DNA from: JBBSUQ01 sp038234235
Lineage (GTDB): Bacteria > Bacteroidota > Bacteroidia > Flavobacteriales_D > Crocinitomicaceae
Length of the DNA stretch: 5,945 nt
Assembly (NCBI GenBank): GCA_038234235.1
Contig: JBBSUQ010000190.1
Span: forward strand, 1-5,945
Direction of reading: 5' to 3'
Below are positions 3,718-5,945 of the stretch, piece after piece. Below the pieces are notes generated by a model that saw only the letters and a program-made list of their open reading frames with translations, ran no database searches and was not told the DNA's origin. Numbering within the stretch: position 1 is the first letter of the stretch; every line of letters starts with the position of its first letter. The position numbers and the translations under genes are program-made.

Positions 3718-5945
3718 ATGACACAAAAGTTTTTAATTGTTTTAAGTTTTCTAATTGCCAGTGTTTCCTTTTCTCAAGATAAAGGATTTTTGCGTGGAAA
3801 TATCATTGATGGAGATAATGGCGAGCCAATGTACGGTGCCAAAGTAAAGTTAAAAAGTGATCCAACCGTAGGTGCAATGAGTGATTTTGATGGAAATTAC
3901 TCCTTACAGTTACCAGTAGGAACTTATGACATTGAAATTTCTTCTACATCTTTCGAAACTCAAATATTTGAAAAAATTGTAATTGTTGCAAACGATGTTA
4001 CTATCTTAAACACTATACTTTCACCTCCTGTGCAAACTGAAGGTGATGTAATTGTAGTTGGTAAAGCAGATACAAGAGGTGATGTCGGATTTATTTTAGA
4101 GAGAAAAGAAACTGCTTCTGTTTCTGACGGAATTACAGGTCAAAGTATGTCTAAAACAGGTGATGGTGATTTAGGACAAGCAATGAAAAGAGTAACCGGT
4201 GTCACAATTGCTAATGGTCAAGATGTTTTCGTTAGAGGACTTGGCGATCGTTACACACAAACTACCTTAAATGGTTTGGTAATTCCTGGTTTAGATCCTG
4301 ATAAAAACTCTGTGCAAATGGATATTTTCCCAACTTCTTTGTTAGAAAATGTATCTGTCTTTAAAACTGCATCGCCAGAATTGTACGGAGATTTTACTGG
4401 AGGACTGGTAAATATAGTTACAAGAAAATTTCCTTTGAAAAAAACTACACAAATTGGTGGAGGCATTGGTTACAATCCTGCTATGCAGTACAACAAAAAC
4501 TTTATTTTATACGAGGGCGGTAAAACAGATTGGACTGGTTTCGATGATGGATCAAGAAAAATTCCTTTTAATCCTAAAACCCTTATACCTGATGAAACTA
4601 AAATAGATCCTAAGTTAGAAAGTTTAACGAGATCTTTTAATCCAAATTTAGCTGCACAGTCCGCAACAGCGAATCTCAATACTAATTTTTTTGTGAATCA
4701 TGGCAATCAATTAGAATTGAAAAAAGGCGGAACTTTTGGATATAATTTGGTTTTTAATTATTCCAATGAATACAAATTTTATCAAGATTACGAATCAAGT
4801 GATTATTTGAAAGATACAGATCCTTCAGTTACTCAATTAACTAAAGTTGTTACAAGAATTGGTGACGTTGGAAAAAACAGTGTTTTATGGAGTGCATTGG
4901 CAAGTGCTTCTTATAAAAAGAATACAAATGTATTTCAAATCACCTTGTTAAATAGTCAGAATGCCGAATCTACAGCTGCAAAAAGAATTAATCAAGATTT
5001 TAACCAAAACCAATCTATTTTACAAGAAGACGTTTTAACTTATTCTCAAAAAAACCTTACATCTTTAATGATTTCTGGAAATCACAGAATCAAGAAAGTA
5101 GAAGTTAATTGGGCAAATGCCATTTCAAGATCAAAGGTTGACGATCCAGATTTTAGAGAAACAAGAATATCTGTTGGTGATGGCGATACTACCTTATCTA
5201 CAGGGAACGGTGCCGGAATTGATAGATTTTGGAGGTATTTAAATGAATATGACAACGCCTCAAAATTAGATATCATTGTTCCAATAAAAAAGAAAATTGA
5301 ATTTAAAACAGGCTTGGCAAGTACATTAAAATTTAGAGATTTTTCAGTTTATTCTTTCAAACTAAGAAGAAACGATTTGAGTAATATTGAGGCTGATCCG
5401 GATTGGTTTTTAAAAGAAGAAAATATTTGGTCATCTGATATCAACAGAGATAGTTATAAAAACGGAACTTATGTAATTGGTAATTTTCAGCCGGCAAATA
5501 CTTACTCTGCCCGCCAAACAGTTTTTGCTGCTTACACGGTTCTTGTACATCCAATAAAAGAATTTGCTAAATTTTCTTATGGTTTAAGAGTTGAAAAAGC
5601 AGATATGTATTATACAGGTCAAAACAACGAAGGATCTATAATTTACAATGATGAAAAAACATTAGATGAATTAAATTTGTTACCATCAGCCAATTTAAAT
5701 TTCTTTTTAAACAAAGAAATGAATATTCGTTTGGGAGCAAGTAGTAGCGTTGCAAGACCATCATTCAAAGAAAAATCAATTGCTCAAATTTATGATCCAA
5801 TAACTAAAAGAACATTTAATGGCAACATAGACTTGAAACAAACAAATATCAATAATTATGATTTGAGATATGAGTGGTACATGAGTCCAAGAGAATTGTT
5901 TTCAGTTTCTGGATTCTACAAACAATTTGATGGACACATAGAAAT
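3718..5945 (+). CDS. TonB-dependent outer-membrane receptor (3' end outside window)
   Basis: An uninterrupted frame of 742 codons from ATG 3718 to the window edge, with no stop. It would be an outer-membrane gated channel powered by TonB. The signal peptide spans residues 1-19 with likely cleavage at SFS-QD. Residues 24-105 resemble a carboxypeptidase-regulatory-like domain (GEPMYGAKVKL, then MSDFDGNYSLQLPVGTYDIEIS). A TonB-box-like stretch, DVIVVGKAD, follows at 110-118. The plug domain covers about 130-237 with QAMKRVTGVTIANG, VFVRGLGDRYTQTTLNG, a DIFPTSLLENVSVFKTASPE block and GDFTGGLVNIVTRKFP. The barrel begins near 240; SVARPSFKE (677-685) and NNYDLRYEWYMSPRELFSVSGFYKQF near the end are typical late-barrel sequence. 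Full members of this class are usually around 900 residues or more, so roughly the last fifth is missing. The GLGDRYxxTxLNG plug type differs from SusC, and no SusD gene lies beside it. The lipoprotein upstream is the probable partner. The substrate is not evident. Confidence 0.93.
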   Translation, partial: MTQKFLIVLSFLIASVSFSQDKGFLRGNIIDGDNGEPMYGAKVKLKSDPTVGAMSDFDGNYSLQLPVGTYDIEISSTSFETQIFEKIVIVANDVTILNTILSPPVQTEGDVIVVGKADTRGDVGFILERKETASVSDGITGQSMSKTGDGDLGQAMKRVTGVTIANGQDVFVRGLGDRYTQTTLNGLVIPGLDPDKNSVQMDIFPTSLLENVSVFKTASPELYGDFTGGLVNIVTRKFPLKKTTQIGGGIGYNPAMQYNKNFILYEGGKTDWTGFDDGSRKIPFNPKTLIPDETKIDPKLESLTRSFNPNLAAQSATANLNTNFFVNHGNQLELKKGGTFGYNLVFNYSNEYKFYQDYESSDYLKDTDPSVTQLTKVVTRIGDVGKNSVLWSALASASYKKNTNVFQITLLNSQNAESTAAKRINQDFNQNQSILQEDVLTYSQKNLTSLMISGNHRIKKVEVNWANAISRSKVDDPDFRETRISVGDGDTTLSTGNGAGIDRFWRYLNEYDNASKLDIIVPIKKKIEFKTGLASTLKFRDFSVYSFKLRRNDLSNIEADPDWFLKEENIWSSDINRDSYKNGTYVIGNFQPANTYSARQTVFAAYTVLVHPIKEFAKFSYGLRVEKADMYYTGQNNEGSIIYNDEKTLDELNLLPSANLNFFLNKEMNIRLGASSSVARPSFKEKSIAQIYDPITKRTFNGNIDLKQTNINNYDLRYEWYMSPRELFSVSGFYKQFDGHIE

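Noticed and set aside
4251..5276. Three minus-strand open frames (4251-4466, 4470-4679, 5082-5276)
   Set aside because: All lie within the continuous receptor reading frame on the other strand and show no recognisable protein features.
3718..5945. SusC-type receptor of a polysaccharide utilisation locus
   Set aside because: The plug motifs are of another class, no SusD gene or carbohydrate-active enzyme is in view, and the adjacent lipoprotein has a beta-rich body, not a helical SusD-like fold.

Overview
The window is AT-rich DNA that looks chromosomal and comes from a member of the Bacteroidota, most likely a flavobacterium-like organism. The evidence is a two-transmembrane sensor kinase with the GNLAHELKTPIF-type H-box typical of this phylum, a lipoprotein carrying a DDGSC-type cysteine motif, a TonB-dependent receptor with an N-terminal carboxypeptidase-regulatory-like domain, A-rich leaders without Shine-Dalgarno sequences, and TAnnTTTG-type -7 promoter boxes. 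No mobile element, CRISPR array, tRNA or rRNA was seen.

Layout. Positions 1-70 may hold the C-terminal end of a convergent plus-strand gene. Positions 71-1812 hold a minus-strand two-component operon: an OmpR/PhoB-type response regulator, then a sensor histidine kinase whose TTG start overlaps the regulator's stop codon. Positions 1813-2294 are a divergent, gene-free regulatory region of about 480 bp. It is rich in structure: a TTAA ladder with roughly 11-bp spacing near the regulator promoter, a run of TTGA words, and two palindromes close to the next gene. Positions 2295-3620 encode a secreted lipoprotein with a beta-helix-like repetitive body. A strong hairpin and an 11-bp-spaced direct repeat fill the 97-bp gap that follows. 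From 3718 to the right edge runs a large TonB-dependent outer-membrane receptor, cut by the window end.

How the parts may work together. The lipoprotein and receptor are co-directional and probably share transcription, with the hairpin lowering receptor expression. They look like an outer-membrane uptake pair that has no SusD partner in view. The divergent two-component system could control the pair and itself. The 11-bp-spaced repeats are the geometry that OmpR/PhoB-family regulators use, but that link is inference. The substrate cannot be read from the sequence; phosphate is one possibility because the kinase and regulator resemble PhoR/PhoB, but this is weak evidence.
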